Shown here: one piece after another, positions 15,832-24,609 of the stretch
How the letters are laid out: every line of letters starts with the position of its first letter
Numbering within the stretch: the first letter of the stretch is position 1
Source of the DNA: JADZAI01 sp047602465
Lineage (GTDB): Bacteria > Pseudomonadota > Alphaproteobacteria > Micropepsales > Micropepsaceae
DNA: 64,000 nt
Direction: 5' to 3'
NCBI GenBank assembly: GCA_047602465.1
Contig: JASGHF010000001.1
Coordinates: 930,001 to 994,000, forward strand
Translations under genes and position numbers: made by a program
The notes under the pieces: model-generated
The model's database searches: none
Told to the model about the DNA's origin: nothing
Seen by the model: the letters and a program-made list of their open reading frames with translations, nothing else

Positions 15832-17427
15832 ATGGTCCGCATTTTCGTTTTCATTGCGCTCGCACTCGCGAGCCTTGGCATCGCCGCCGGCGCGCGCGGC
15901 GAGGTTTTGCCGCGCACGGTCATCGTCGTCACGGACGGATTGCCGGGCGGACTGGCGGCGCGGCTGGGCGTGCCGGCGCTCAACGCCATCGGGCTGAACG
16001 CCGAGATCCACCGCGCCGATACCGGCCTGCCCGACCTTGGCGAACGGCGCGACGTCGCGGGCATTCTGATCTGGCTGGACGAGGGCCGCATCGCCGACGG
16101 CGCGGCCTTCCTCGCCTGGGTGCGGCGCGCCACGACACAGAACATTCCCATAGCGATGATGGGCGCGACCCCGGCGGTCGAAGACCGGTTCGGCTTCTTC
16201 ATCGCGCTCGGCATCCTCTATTCGGTCGAAGACCGGGCTTACACCTACGACCTCAAACCCGTGGAGAAGATCCACGGCCTCGTGGAGCCGGGGCGGAGTT
16301 TCGGCGGCGTGTGGCCGATCGCCGATCAGATCCGCCCGCTGGAGCCACCCGTCAGCGAGGCGGCATTGATGCTCCAACGCGGCGCGGATTCGTTCGACCG
16401 TACCGCGCCGCTGCTCTTCACGCCGCGCGCCGCCTATGCCGCGCCGGGCTATGCGACCTGGCGCAGCGCCGATACGCGGGACGCGGCCTGGATGATCGAT
16501 CCGGGCCTGTGGTTCGCGCGCGCCTTCCGCCTTGGCGTCAGGCCTGTGCCTGACGCAGGCCACATCAATGCGCGGCGCATCTTCGCGCCGTCGCTCGCAC
16601 CGGCCGATGCCGCGGCCGCGAACGGCGTGATGCGCGCCGCGTCGGGGCTGGGCGGCGCGCAGCCGCTGGACGTGCTGCTCGACCCGCCGGAGAGCGGCCA
16701 GCCTGTCGAGACCTGTCATACAGAGACGCGCACGCGCTTCTTCGGCAGTGCGGCGCTGCTGGATGCCTCGGGGCGCGGCGCCTATGCGCCCGTCGTGACC
16801 CTTTGTGCGGACGATCCGGAAGCTGCACGCGCCGCCGTGCGCGCCGCCTATGCCTACGCCGCCGCGAACCCCTTGCTGACGGCCGATGTGCGGCTGGAGG
16901 ACGTGACGGCGGGCTTCGCCGCAGCCGAGATCGAGCCGGATGGCGAGCATGCCTGGCGCATCAGAAACCGCGGCGCGCTGCAGAGCGTCCGTTTCGACCA
17001 GCCCGGCGCGCTGAGGGTCGACTGGACGCACAGCGAGGGCGTTCTGGGCGCGGCGCGGATGCACGATGCGCTGATCGCGTCGCTCGATCCTGAAGTCGAT
17101 GAACCGCTGTTGGCGCTGACGCAGGCGGCGTTCGAGCCGCCGCCTTTTGCGGTGCTGGTGGAATCGCGCTGGACCGTCGCGGGCCTGACGCGCGATGCGG
17201 ACAATGTCGCGGCGCGCGTACAGGGCTACGGCCCCGGCGACATGGTGTGGCAGGTGGAGCCGCGCTCCGAATGGGAAATCCGCCTTCAGCCGGAGGGCGC
17301 CCCGCAGATGCGCTGGCGCGCCGTGGTCGGCGAAGACGGGCTGATCTCGATCTCGCTGCCCGCCGATGCGGCCAAGGGCGCGGCCTTTTCGATGGAGCGG
17401 CAGGACTACGCAGGGGCCGGACCATGA
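15832..17427 (+). CDS. exported protein of unknown function, kinase-linked
   Basis: This 531-residue protein starts at ATG 15832. It has a signal peptide (MVRIFVFIALALASLGIAAGARG) and then an alpha/beta region (VIVVTDGLPGGLAARLGVPAL, RRDVAGILIWLDEG, NIPIAMMGATPA) that looks like a Rossmann-like or glycoside-hydrolase-like fold. The remainder is without a family I recognise. It overlaps the next gene by ATGA and follows the kinase gene by 90 bp, so a kinase-linked envelope function is possible but inferred only from position. Confidence 0.8.
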   Translation: MVRIFVFIALALASLGIAAGARGEVLPRTVIVVTDGLPGGLAARLGVPALNAIGLNAEIHRADTGLPDLGERRDVAGILIWLDEGRIADGAAFLAWVRRATTQNIPIAMMGATPAVEDRFGFFIALGILYSVEDRAYTYDLKPVEKIHGLVEPGRSFGGVWPIADQIRPLEPPVSEAALMLQRGADSFDRTAPLLFTPRAAYAAPGYATWRSADTRDAAWMIDPGLWFARAFRLGVRPVPDAGHINARRIFAPSLAPADAAAANGVMRAASGLGGAQPLDVLLDPPESGQPVETCHTETRTRFFGSAALLDASGRGAYAPVVTLCADDPEAARAAVRAAYAYAAANPLLTADVRLEDVTAGFAAAEIEPDGEHAWRIRNRGALQSVRFDQPGALRVDWTHSEGVLGAARMHDALIASLDPEVDEPLLALTQAAFEPPPFAVLVESRWTVAGLTRDADNVAARVQGYGPGDMVWQVEPRSEWEIRLQPEGAPQMRWRAVVGEDGLISISLPADAAKGAAFSMERQDYAGAGP

Positions 17428-17975
17428 GCGGTTCGACGCTGCGCTTCCTGTCGGGCGTGCCGCTGGTGGTGATGGCCGCAGCGCTGCTGGTGCTGGGCGT
17501 GCAGCGCGTGGCGCCGCCGCCGGCCGCTGCTGCGCCGCGCTTCGACTTCGGCGCGGCGCTGATGGATGAGGGACGAGGCGAGGATGCCCTGGCCTGGTAT
17601 CGCGGCGTTGCGCGTACCGGCGCGCCGCGCGATCTGCGCGCGCTGGCGATGGCTGCGGATCGTATCGGCGACACACGCACGCGCGCCGACGCGCTGGGCC
17701 AGCTCGTCCGCAACGGCGCTGCGACGCTGGACGAACACATCGAGGCGGCGCAACTCCTCGCATCCGCAGGCGCGCTGCAGGGCGCGCTGACCATGCTCTA
17801 CAACGCGGAACGCCGTTTCGCCGGAGCGCTGGACGAGCGCTTCCTCGGCTTCTACGCGGCGCTTGCCCGCGACGCGGCGCGCAAGGATATCGCCCTGCCC
17901 CTCGCGCGGCGGATGTGGACGCGGACGAGTTCAGACCGCGTGCTGGAAATCCTCGTCAGTCTGTCGGGGCCGTGA
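17424..17975 (+). CDS. membrane-anchored TPR-like helical protein
   Basis: This 183-residue protein starts in an ATGA overlap with the previous gene, implying translational coupling. One N-terminal membrane anchor (LSGVPLVVMAAALLVLGV) is followed by helical repeats rich in Ala/Leu (GRGEDALAWYRGVAR, HIEAAQLLASAGALQGAL, LGFYAALARDAARK) of tetratricopeptide character. It is probably a scaffold partner of the 15832-17427 product. No family is recognised. Confidence 0.8.
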   Translation: MSGSTLRFLSGVPLVVMAAALLVLGVQRVAPPPAAAAPRFDFGAALMDEGRGEDALAWYRGVARTGAPRDLRALAMAADRIGDTRTRADALGQLVRNGAATLDEHIEAAQLLASAGALQGALTMLYNAERRFAGALDERFLGFYAALARDAARKDIALPLARRMWTRTSSDRVLEILVSLSGP

Positions 17976-18036
17976 AGCGATAGCTGCCCGGCGCGTTGCG
18001 CTTGATCGCGCCGCCCGGCTGCCGCACAAACGGCCT

Positions 18037-19221
18037 ATGGAACCTTCCCCCGACATCAGGTCCGCCTCGGTGCTTCGCCGCTTTCTCGAAAGCGAATCCG
18101 CCGGCGGCCTGATCCTCATGGCGAGCGCGGCGGCTGCGCTCATCATCGCCAATTCGGGCGCGGCGGAGGCCTATTTCGGTGCGCTTCACGCCTATGTCGG
18201 ACCTTTGAGCGTCTCGCACTGGATCAACGACGCGCTGATGGCCGTCTTCTTCCTGCTGGTCGGGCTGGAGATCAAACGCGAGATGCTGGACGGCCAGCTC
18301 GCGACCTGGTCGCGGCGCGCTTTGCCGGGCATTGCGGCGCTGGGCGGCATGGCGATGCCGGCCATCATCTACGCCGCCTTGAACTGGAACGATCCGGCGA
18401 CGATCGACGGATGGGCCGTCCCCACCGCCACCGATATCGCTTTCGCGCTCGGCATCCTGTCGCTTCTGGGCAGCCGCGTGCCGGTGTCGCTGAAGGTCTT
18501 TCTCACGGCCCTCGCGATCATCGACGATCTCGGCGCGGTCGTCATCATCGCGGCGTTCTACACGAGCGGCCTGTCCCTGCCCTATCTGGCGGGCGCGGCC
18601 TGCGTGCTCGGCGTGCTGATCGCGCTCAACCGGCTCGGCGTGCTGAGGCTCTGGATCTATCTGCTGCTGGGCGTGGCGCTGTGGGTTCTGGTGCTGAAGT
18701 CAGGCGTTCACGCGACCATTGCGGGCGTCGCGCTCGCGCTGACCATCCCGCTGCGCGCGCGGCCCGGCGCGACCGACGATCCCGGCGCATCGCCGCTGCA
18801 TCGGCTGGAGCATGCGCTGCACAAGCCCGTCGCCTTCTTCGTCATTCCCGTCTTCGGCTTCGCCAATGCCGGCGTCTCGCTGTCGGGTGTCAGCGCTTCG
18901 GTGCTGACCGAGCCGTTGACGCTCGGCATCGCGCTGGGACTTCTCATCGGCAAACTCGTGGGCGTATTCGGCTTCGCCAGCCTGGCGATCAGGCTCCGGC
19001 TCGCCGATGCGCCCGCCAACGCGACGTCCACGCAGATGCTGGGCGTCGCCCTGCTCTGCGGCGTCGGCTTCACGATGAGCCTTTTCATCGGCCTGCTGGC
19101 ATTTGCGAGTTCGCCCCTGCTTCAGGACGAGGCGAAACTCGGCATTCTGTGCGGCTCCATCCTTTCCGGTGCCGCCGGATATCTGGTCCTCAGGCTTCAG
19201 CCCGGACGGGCCGGCGCCTAG
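18037..19221 (+). CDS. nhaA: Na+/H+ antiporter NhaA
   Basis: This 394-residue polytopic inner-membrane protein matches NhaA. Family hallmarks are FLLVGLEIKREMLDG, the PTATDIAFALG segment, and the Asp-Asp pair in AIIDDLGAVVIIA (the Na+/H+-binding aspartates of transmembrane helix V). VGFTMSLFIGLLAF is near the C-terminus. It exchanges internal Na+ for external H+ for pH and sodium homeostasis. Its TAG stop is shared with the opposing gene in a 4-bp CTAG overlap. Confidence 0.97.
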   Translation: MEPSPDIRSASVLRRFLESESAGGLILMASAAAALIIANSGAAEAYFGALHAYVGPLSVSHWINDALMAVFFLLVGLEIKREMLDGQLATWSRRALPGIAALGGMAMPAIIYAALNWNDPATIDGWAVPTATDIAFALGILSLLGSRVPVSLKVFLTALAIIDDLGAVVIIAAFYTSGLSLPYLAGAACVLGVLIALNRLGVLRLWIYLLLGVALWVLVLKSGVHATIAGVALALTIPLRARPGATDDPGASPLHRLEHALHKPVAFFVIPVFGFANAGVSLSGVSASVLTEPLTLGIALGLLIGKLVGVFGFASLAIRLRLADAPANATSTQMLGVALLCGVGFTMSLFIGLLAFASSPLLQDEAKLGILCGSILSGAAGYLVLRLQPGRAGA

Positions 19222-20585
19222 AGGTACCAGTCGTATTCGTGCGCCGGGATCGTGGCGATGAAGCGCTTGTATTCGGTGCGCTTCGCCTCGGCATAGACAT
19301 CGACATAACCGCCCAGCGCCGCGCGCAGGATGCGTCCGTTCTGGAGTTCGTCCAGCGCGTGCAGCATCTCGAACGGCACCGTCGGATCGGCGAAGTCCGA
19401 CGCATTGCCCTCATGCGGCGGGCCGGGATCGATCTGGTTGTCGATGCCGTGCTTCATGCCGGTGAGAATCGCCGCCAGCACCAGATAGGGATTGGCGTCG
19501 GCGCCCGAGACGCGATGCTCGATGCGTGTGGCGTTGTCGCTGCCGGCCGGAACGCGCAGTCCCGTCGAGCGGTTGTTGATGCCCCAGCGGCGGTTCACCG
19601 GCACGAACAGGTTGGGCGTGAAGCGGCGATAGGCGTTCGCGTTCGGCGCGAAGAAGGCCATTGCCTCGTGCATCGACGCGGCCAGGCCGCCGATCGTGTG
19701 GCGCATCAACGGCGTGATGCCGGGACGCCCTGCGAACGCATTGTCGCCGTCGCGCAGCAGGCTCACATGCACATGCATGCCACTGCCCGCCATGCCGGCA
19801 TAGGGCTTCGCCATGAAGCTCGCTTCCATGCCCTGCGCGCGCGCCACCTGCTTGATGAGCGGGCGCAGCAACGCGGCGTAGTCGGCCGCGAGGATGGGAT
19901 CGTCGATGTGGTTGAGATTGATCTCGAACTGGCCCGGCGCATATTCCGCAACGGCGGTCGTGGCGGGCAGTTTCTGGCGGACGCATTCTTCCGCAACGGC
20001 GTTCAGGAACGCCTCGTAGCGGTCGAGATCGTAGATGCCATAGACGGAGATCGCCTTTTCGCGGACACCCGTGGTCGGGCAGATCGGCGGCTGCGGCGGG
20101 CCGGCGGGCGTGCGCTGCGGATCGATGAGGAAGAATTCCAGTTCGAACGCGACCACGGGCTTGAGGCCCGTCTCGGCGAACTGCTCCGCCGCCAGCATCA
20201 GCACATTGCGCGGCTCGACATCGCTCGGCTCGCCCTCGGGGCCGTTCAGGGTCATCAGCACCTGCGCGCGCTTGTGCGGCGGAGCGCCGACGGTCACCAG
20301 CGTGCCGGGGATCGGATAGGCGGTGCCATCCGGGTCGCCATCGCCGAAGCCACGGCCAAGCGGGTCGGTCATCTCGCCGCGGGCGTCGAGCATGAAGATG
20401 TCTTCCGGCATCTGAAGGCCGGAGGTGTAGAGGCTGCGGGCCTCTTTCACCGGCACGCGCTTGCCGCGGAAGGTGCCGGAGAGATCGACAAAAACAGCGT
20501 CGATGATCGAAATATCGGGATTCTGGCCAAGAAAGTCGTCGAATTCGGCGACGGCGGTGATCGGTTCGGTGATTTTGTCCGGCAT
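19218..20585 (-). CDS. glutamine-synthetase-family enzyme (PuuA-like gamma-glutamylamide synthetase)
   Basis: This 455-residue protein has the glutamine synthetase fold. The N-terminal beta-grasp segment (DAVFVDLSGTFRGKRVPV) precedes VAFELEFFLID (metal-binding Glu), GSGMHVHVSLL (metal-binding His), PNLFVPVNRRWGINNRSTGLR and RIEHRVSGADANPYL. Subfamily features (FRGKRVP near the N-terminus, GMHVHVSL) are those of gamma-glutamylputrescine synthetase and related enzymes rather than GlnA itself. It lacks the GlnA adenylylation-loop Tyr sequence. Divergence from a polyamine-type binding-protein gene supports a role in polyamine use. Its TAG stop overlaps the nhaA stop. Confidence 0.88.
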   Translation of the reverse strand: MPDKITEPITAVAEFDDFLGQNPDISIIDAVFVDLSGTFRGKRVPVKEARSLYTSGLQMPEDIFMLDARGEMTDPLGRGFGDGDPDGTAYPIPGTLVTVGAPPHKRAQVLMTLNGPEGEPSDVEPRNVLMLAAEQFAETGLKPVVAFELEFFLIDPQRTPAGPPQPPICPTTGVREKAISVYGIYDLDRYEAFLNAVAEECVRQKLPATTAVAEYAPGQFEINLNHIDDPILAADYAALLRPLIKQVARAQGMEASFMAKPYAGMAGSGMHVHVSLLRDGDNAFAGRPGITPLMRHTIGGLAASMHEAMAFFAPNANAYRRFTPNLFVPVNRRWGINNRSTGLRVPAGSDNATRIEHRVSGADANPYLVLAAILTGMKHGIDNQIDPGPPHEGNASDFADPTVPFEMLHALDELQNGRILRAALGGYVDVYAEAKRTEYKRFIATIPAHEYDWYL

Positions 20586-20733
20586 GATGCCCTTCTGATT
20601 GGGAACCGCACCTTAAGCTGCCGCCATCGGGGCGGGCAACTCACCGGCGCGATTGACGCACCGGCCCATTCCGGCCACTTTTTCACTGTTTGTTGGCCAT
20701 GCGTGCGGCCCCACCCCCTCATCTGGAGGCATC

Positions 20734-21795
20734 ATGTCATCCCTGAAGTCCGTTCTTCTTGCCGGCTCGATCAGTCTTGCGGCGATTTTCGCCCCTGCTG
20801 CGGCGCAGGAAGGCGAAGTTACGCTCTTCACCTTCGAGACGCTGGCGAACGATCCGCTGCTGACCGAATACGTCGCCAAATACGGCGCGAAGCCGAACAC
20901 CGCCGTCTTCGCCGATGAAGACGAAGCCTTCGCCAAGATGCGCGCCGGCTATGTGCCGGACGTGATGGGGCCATGCTCTTATGAGTTCGGCCGCTGGCAG
21001 GAAGCCGGCCTGCTTCAGCCCATCGACGTGACCAAGCTGAAATACTGGCCGGTCATCGCGCCGACGCTCAAGAAAATCCCCGGCGCCATGGTCGATGACA
21101 CGCACGCCTGGTTCGTGCCGCAATATTTCGCCCAGACCTCGGTCACCTACCGCAAGGATCTCGCGCCGGAATATGCGGCCAACGAAAGCTGGAAGATCCT
21201 GTTCGACACGAAATACCAGGGCAAGATCGCCGCGCTGGAAGGCGTGGATGACACCGTCACGCTGGTCGCCAAGTCCATGGGCATCGACCCCTATGCGATG
21301 AGCGAAGAGCAGTGGACCGAAGTGCAGGCCAAGCTGCGCGAGCTGGTCGCCAATGCCGGCATCATCACCACGGATCAGTCCACCATCGCACAAGGGTTGA
21401 CCTCCGGCGATCTCGTCGCGGCGATCACCTGGTCGGACAGCTGGGCGACGCTGAAGAATGAAGGCGTCGACGTCGGCTTCATGGACCCTGCCGACACCGG
21501 GCGCTTCACCTATGTCTGCGGCTTCACGCTGCACAAGGACGCCAAGAACGTCGAGAAGGCCTACACGCTGATGGATAGCGGCCTGACAGAGGAAGCGGCG
21601 CGGTATCTCGTGACCGAGTATTCCAACGGCTCGGCCAACGCCGAGGCGATGGGCAAGCTGACCGATGACGAACTGAACAATGCAGGCCTGACCCGCGACG
21701 TCGAAGCCTTCCTGAGCCACGGCACCTTCCAGGTCCGCCTGCCGAACAAGGACGCGATCATCAAGGCCTGGGCGGATATCCGCGCCGGCCTGTAA
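20734..21795 (+). CDS. spermidine/putrescine-type ABC transporter substrate-binding protein
   Basis: This 353-residue periplasmic binding protein starts at ATG 20734 behind TGGAGG. A signal peptide (SSLKSVLLAGSISLAAIFAPAAA) is followed by EVTLFTFETLANDPLL, DEDEAFAKMRAGYVPDVM and WFVPQYFAQTSVTYRKDL, which is the PotD/PotF fold pattern. No permease is adjacent. The matching PotB/PotC/PotA-like genes lie 7 kb downstream at 28767-31569, so the transporter appears split. Polyamine specificity is inferred from family and neighbours. Confidence 0.9.
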   Translation: MSSLKSVLLAGSISLAAIFAPAAAQEGEVTLFTFETLANDPLLTEYVAKYGAKPNTAVFADEDEAFAKMRAGYVPDVMGPCSYEFGRWQEAGLLQPIDVTKLKYWPVIAPTLKKIPGAMVDDTHAWFVPQYFAQTSVTYRKDLAPEYAANESWKILFDTKYQGKIAALEGVDDTVTLVAKSMGIDPYAMSEEQWTEVQAKLRELVANAGIITTDQSTIAQGLTSGDLVAAITWSDSWATLKNEGVDVGFMDPADTGRFTYVCGFTLHKDAKNVEKAYTLMDSGLTEEAARYLVTEYSNGSANAEAMGKLTDDELNNAGLTRDVEAFLSHGTFQVRLPNKDAIIKAWADIRAGL

Positions 21796-21819
21796 CAGCG
21801 CCCTGACCACCCAAAGTCG

Positions 21820-21845
21820 AAGGCCCCGGAGCGCTCCGGGGCCTT
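21820..21845. terminator. bidirectional terminator between convergent genes
   Basis: A perfect 11-bp stem AAGGCCCCGGA/TCCGGGGCCTT has a GCGC loop and sits between the binding-protein stop (21795) and the opposing stop at 21853. Confidence 0.85.
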
Positions 21846-21852
21846 CTTCATG

Positions 21853-22512
21853 TCAGGGCGTCGGCGCCGGAGTTTCCGCCGGCGGCGGTGGCGGCGGCTC
21901 GTCCAGGCCTTCCCCCGGCGGCGGGGCGTCAGGCGGCGGCATCAGGCCGTCCTCGGGCGGCCCGGGCGGCGGACCGTCCCGGCGCTCGCCGCGCGGGCCG
22001 GGACCGTCATCGCGGCCGTCCTTGCCGGCCTTGCCACGGCGCGGCTGCTTACGGAGGTCTTTCACCTTCTCGCGCACCAGCATCCGCTCGGCAGCCGTCA
22101 GATTCTCGGCCATCTCCACGATGATAGCCCCGGTCTCGGTCGCCAGCGCCGCATCCGCGTCGCGCGTCGCCGTCACCGCCGCCTTGAGCGCCGCGACATC
22201 CAGCGGGTCTGCATCGAGCGCCTGACGCATCGCGCCGCGCGCCTCGCGGGCCGCTTTCCAAAGCGCCTTCACCTTGTCGGCGTGGGCCTCGCGGATCTTC
22301 TTCACCTTCGCGGCCGTCTCGCCCGGCAGGACGCGCTCGATCTGGGCCGGGAGCCAGCCGCCCATCGGCCCGCCTTCGAAGTCGCGGCGGAACTGATGGA
22401 TGCGCCACATGCCCAGAACGAGCACGGTGATCAGCACGACGTTCAGGAACAGCGACACATAAAACGGCCAGCGGCGCGGCTTCTGGGCCGGTACAGTCGT
22501 TACATCACTCAC
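21853..22512 (-). CDS. periplasmic metal-sensor-like protein (CnrX/Spy-type helical domain)
   Basis: This 219-residue protein starts at GTG 22512, which overlaps the previous stop as GTGA. An ATG 21 nt upstream is an alternative. One membrane anchor (FYVSLFLNVVLITVLVLGMW) precedes a charged helical hairpin (GETAAKVKKIREAHADKVKALW to NLTAAERMLVREKVKDL) of the heavy-metal-resistance/CpxP-Spy type. A proline-rich tail (PPPDAPPPGEG, PPPPPPAETP) follows. Last gene of the sigma/anti-sigma operon, it is likely the periplasmic signal sensor. The signal itself (metal or envelope stress) is unknown. Confidence 0.85.
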   Translation of the reverse strand: MSDVTTVPAQKPRRWPFYVSLFLNVVLITVLVLGMWRIHQFRRDFEGGPMGGWLPAQIERVLPGETAAKVKKIREAHADKVKALWKAAREARGAMRQALDADPLDVAALKAAVTATRDADAALATETGAIIVEMAENLTAAERMLVREKVKDLRKQPRRGKAGKDGRDDGPGPRGERRDGPPPGPPEDGLMPPPDAPPPGEGLDEPPPPPPAETPAPTP

Positions 22513-22970
22513 AGCACGTCCTCCTCGGACCATCCTTCACCGCCGCTGAGCGGCGTGAGGGTCGTATCGTCGCCGCCCGTCTCGTCGGAGATAACGACCT
22601 CATCATTCACGTTCAGACCCAGCTGGTCAGCCGCGGCGCTCTGCACGCCGACGCCGACAGCCAGCGCCATGGCGAAACCGGCAGCCGGCTTCCACACTCC
22701 GGCATTGGGAAACAGCTCGCGCCACAGCGACGGGCGCGGGCGGCGGGCCAGCACACGCGCCGTCAGCGCGGCGCCCGGCGCATCCGCCGGAGCGGCGCCC
22801 AACAGGGCGTCCAGCGCCTCGGCCTCGGCCACCATCGCGGCGGCGCGGGGATCGCGTGCGGCGAGGCCCTGCGCGGCGAGGCGTTCGGCCTCGGGCCAGC
22901 GCAGCGGATCGCCGCCATAGGCGTCCAGAATTTCGGCAAGACGTTCTGTCTTCATCTCCATCTCCCTCAT
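22509..22970 (-). CDS. anti-sigma factor, single-pass membrane type
   Basis: This 153-residue protein has an acidic/helical N-terminal half (RLAEILDAYGGDPLRWPEAERL) fit for sigma binding, a membrane segment (AAGFAMALAVGVGVQSAAA), and a short acidic outer tail. It overlaps the sigma gene upstream (ATGA) and the sensor gene downstream (GTGA), so the three are translationally coupled. Identification as anti-sigma rests mainly on position and topology. Confidence 0.75.
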   Translation of the reverse strand: MREMEMKTERLAEILDAYGGDPLRWPEAERLAAQGLAARDPRAAAMVAEAEALDALLGAAPADAPGAALTARVLARRPRPSLWRELFPNAGVWKPAAGFAMALAVGVGVQSAAADQLGLNVNDEVVISDETGGDDTTLTPLSGGEGWSEEDVL

Positions 22971-23542
22971 GCCTGCGCCGCCCGCGATCCGGATGCCCCC
23001 GCACCCGACAGATGACGCAGCTTCTCCTTCAAGGCGCGGCGGCCGCGCGAGAGCAGCGATTCGAGCGCCTCGACGCTGATCTCCAGCGCGGCGGCCGCCT
23101 CGATATTTCCCAGCCCCTGATAGTGGCAGAGCGTGATCGCGGCGCGCTGGCGTCCGGGCAGCGTCTGCAGCGCGGCATCGACCGCCTGCGAAACCTGCGC
23201 GTTGCCCAGCGCCTGTTCCGGGTCCGGTCCCGGATCGGCGCGCTCGTCGGTATCGTCGAGCGGCACGCCTTTTTTCTTCCGCAGGCGGTCATAGCAGGCG
23301 TTGATCGCGACCCGGTGCAGCCAGGTCTCGAACTTCGCCGCGCCGGGTTTCCAGCGCTTCGCCTGCGTCCAGACTTTCAGGAATACGTCCTGGGCCACGT
23401 CCTCCGCCTCGGCGGAGTCCCCCAGCATACGGCGGGCAAGCGCCGTCATCCGCGGCAGATGCCGCGCGACGAGCCTTGAGGCCGCTTCTGCGTCGCCTTG
23501 ACCCGTCAGAGCGACGAGACCGGCGTCGGGATCCTCCACCAT
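22967..23542 (-). CDS. ECF-type RNA polymerase sigma factor
   Basis: This 191-residue protein starts at ATG 23542. Region 2 is RMLGDSAEAEDVAQDVFLKVW followed by FETWLHRVAINACYDRLRKKK; region 4 is LQTLPGRQRAAITLCHYQGLGNIEAAAALEISVEALESLLSRGRRALKEKL. The separate two-domain ECF layout, no other domains, and the coupled anti-sigma gene make the call firm. It is probably autoregulated; I could not identify its own -35/-10 pair in the upstream spacer. Confidence 0.93.
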   Translation of the reverse strand: MVEDPDAGLVALTGQGDAEAASRLVARHLPRMTALARRMLGDSAEAEDVAQDVFLKVWTQAKRWKPGAAKFETWLHRVAINACYDRLRKKKGVPLDDTDERADPGPDPEQALGNAQVSQAVDAALQTLPGRQRAAITLCHYQGLGNIEAAAALEISVEALESLLSRGRRALKEKLRHLSGAGASGSRAAQA

Positions 23543-23843
23543 GTGTCCTGCTACTCGCGCCTGGCCGCAGTTGCCCTTGGCCGTCACTGCTCCCTTCAAC
23601 GGAAAGCCGATGTCAATCCGTCGCGGAAGACGGGACGGTCGGGCCGCAGAGAGCACGAATAGTGGCTGTGAGGACACAGGAAGGTGAACGGCAACAGGCA
23701 CAGCCGCCCGCAGCCGCCAGGAAGAACCCCGACGCCGGAACTCGTGGCGCACGTCGCCGAACGGAACTTTCGCTCCGTCCGGCGGTCGCAATTCAGTGGA
23801 AGTGACGAGACTTACGCCTCGGTTTTCCGGGTATCGACGAGGC
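23543..23843. other. 301-bp non-coding spacer before the sigma operon
   Basis: The spacer lies between the sigma factor start and the speD stop and must hold the sigma operon promoter. On the minus strand a TTGACA occurs near 23612, but no matching -10 is clear. At its right end it carries the two copies of an 18-nt hairpin-forming repeat (23805-23822 and 23837-23854). No coding frame is credible. Confidence 0.5.
23805..23822. repeat. imperfect copy of speD hairpin
   Basis: ACGAGACTTACGCCTCGG differs at 2 of 18 positions from the hairpin at 23837-23854, one 32-bp period away. Confidence 0.7.
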
Positions 23844-23854
23844 TTACGCCTCGT
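23837..23854 (-). terminator. hairpin overlapping the speD stop codon
   Basis: A perfect 7-bp stem ACGAGGC/GCCTCGT has a 4-nt loop that contains the speD TAA stop. A second near-identical unit follows 32 bp further on in the direction of transcription. Confidence 0.6.
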
Positions 23855-24344
23855 GGATCACGCCGCGCTTGATCTCTTCGACGACGACACGCTTGGGCTT
23901 GAACGCGGCCTTGAGAACCGGGATCGCCAGTTCGGGCTGCGCGTCGCCGCACATGAAGACGTCAAAGGCCGCGAAGCCCTTTTCCGGCCAGGTGTGGCAG
24001 GAAATGTGGCTCTCGCTCAGCACCGCAACACCCGAGATGCCGCCGTTCGGTTCGAACACGTGCGTGTGGATGTGCAGCAGCGTCGCGCCGGCCGCCTTGA
24101 TGGCGTCCAGGAAGGCCTGACGGATCCGCGCCTCATCATCGAGACCGGTGGCTTCCCACAGGTCGATCGTGATGTGCTGACCGGCGTATTTCACGCCGTT
24201 CTTCGTGATCCAGTAGTCCTTGGGCTGATCTCCCTGTTCGGCATCATTAGCCGAAACAAGAACCGGGACGGTCCTCGCCGGGGTCTGTACGGAAACCGCC
24301 AGTGCCTCGTTGATCGCCGCCACCTTTTTCGCAAGTCGGGCCAT
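23844..24344 (-). CDS. speD: S-adenosylmethionine decarboxylase proenzyme
   Basis: This 166-residue bacterial class 1 proenzyme self-cleaves to form a pyruvoyl group. The cleavage motif is VLSESHISCHTWPE, with the processing Ser near residue 112. Later FMCGD holds the conserved Cys. It makes the aminopropyl donor for spermidine synthase, which is encoded divergently 313 bp away. About 45 N-terminal residues precede the usual start of the family domain (at about GVKYAGQHITIDLW), longer than the 120-130-residue type. Confidence 0.95.
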   Translation of the reverse strand: MARLAKKVAAINEALAVSVQTPARTVPVLVSANDAEQGDQPKDYWITKNGVKYAGQHITIDLWEATGLDDEARIRQAFLDAIKAAGATLLHIHTHVFEPNGGISGVAVLSESHISCHTWPEKGFAAFDVFMCGDAQPELAIPVLKAAFKPKRVVVEEIKRGVIHEA

Positions 24345-24552
24345 CGGACCCTCCCTAAAAAAGCAGCGTTATCGACAAGTGGAGTGATACGCACTCCGGT
24401 GATTCCTCGTGGGCGAACCCCGTTTGGAGAGGCGCGGATATATGGACAGGGGTCCGCCTACGCAAGCGTTTTCTGACCCCCAAATGAAAAAACTGCGCGA
24501 CTGCGGCGTGACAGACTCATCAAGGCTGTTTCACGACTGAAATATGACGGTC

Positions 24553-24585
24553 GTCCGCGTGCGGAGCGACAGTTCGCAGGCGGAC
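24553..24585 (+). promoter_or_regulatory. hairpin in speE upstream region
   Basis: GTCCGC-G-TGCG pairs with CGCA-G-GCGGAC, ten pairs with one mismatch, around an 11-nt loop, 73 nt before the speE start. Confidence 0.5.
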
Positions 24586-24609
24586 TTCAAGAAGCGCTCG
24601 CCATCGGGG

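Noticed and set aside
23763..23790. GGAAC with a downstream GGTC resembling an ECF promoter
   Set aside because: It points away from the sigma operon and toward antisense of speD, so it is not its promoter.
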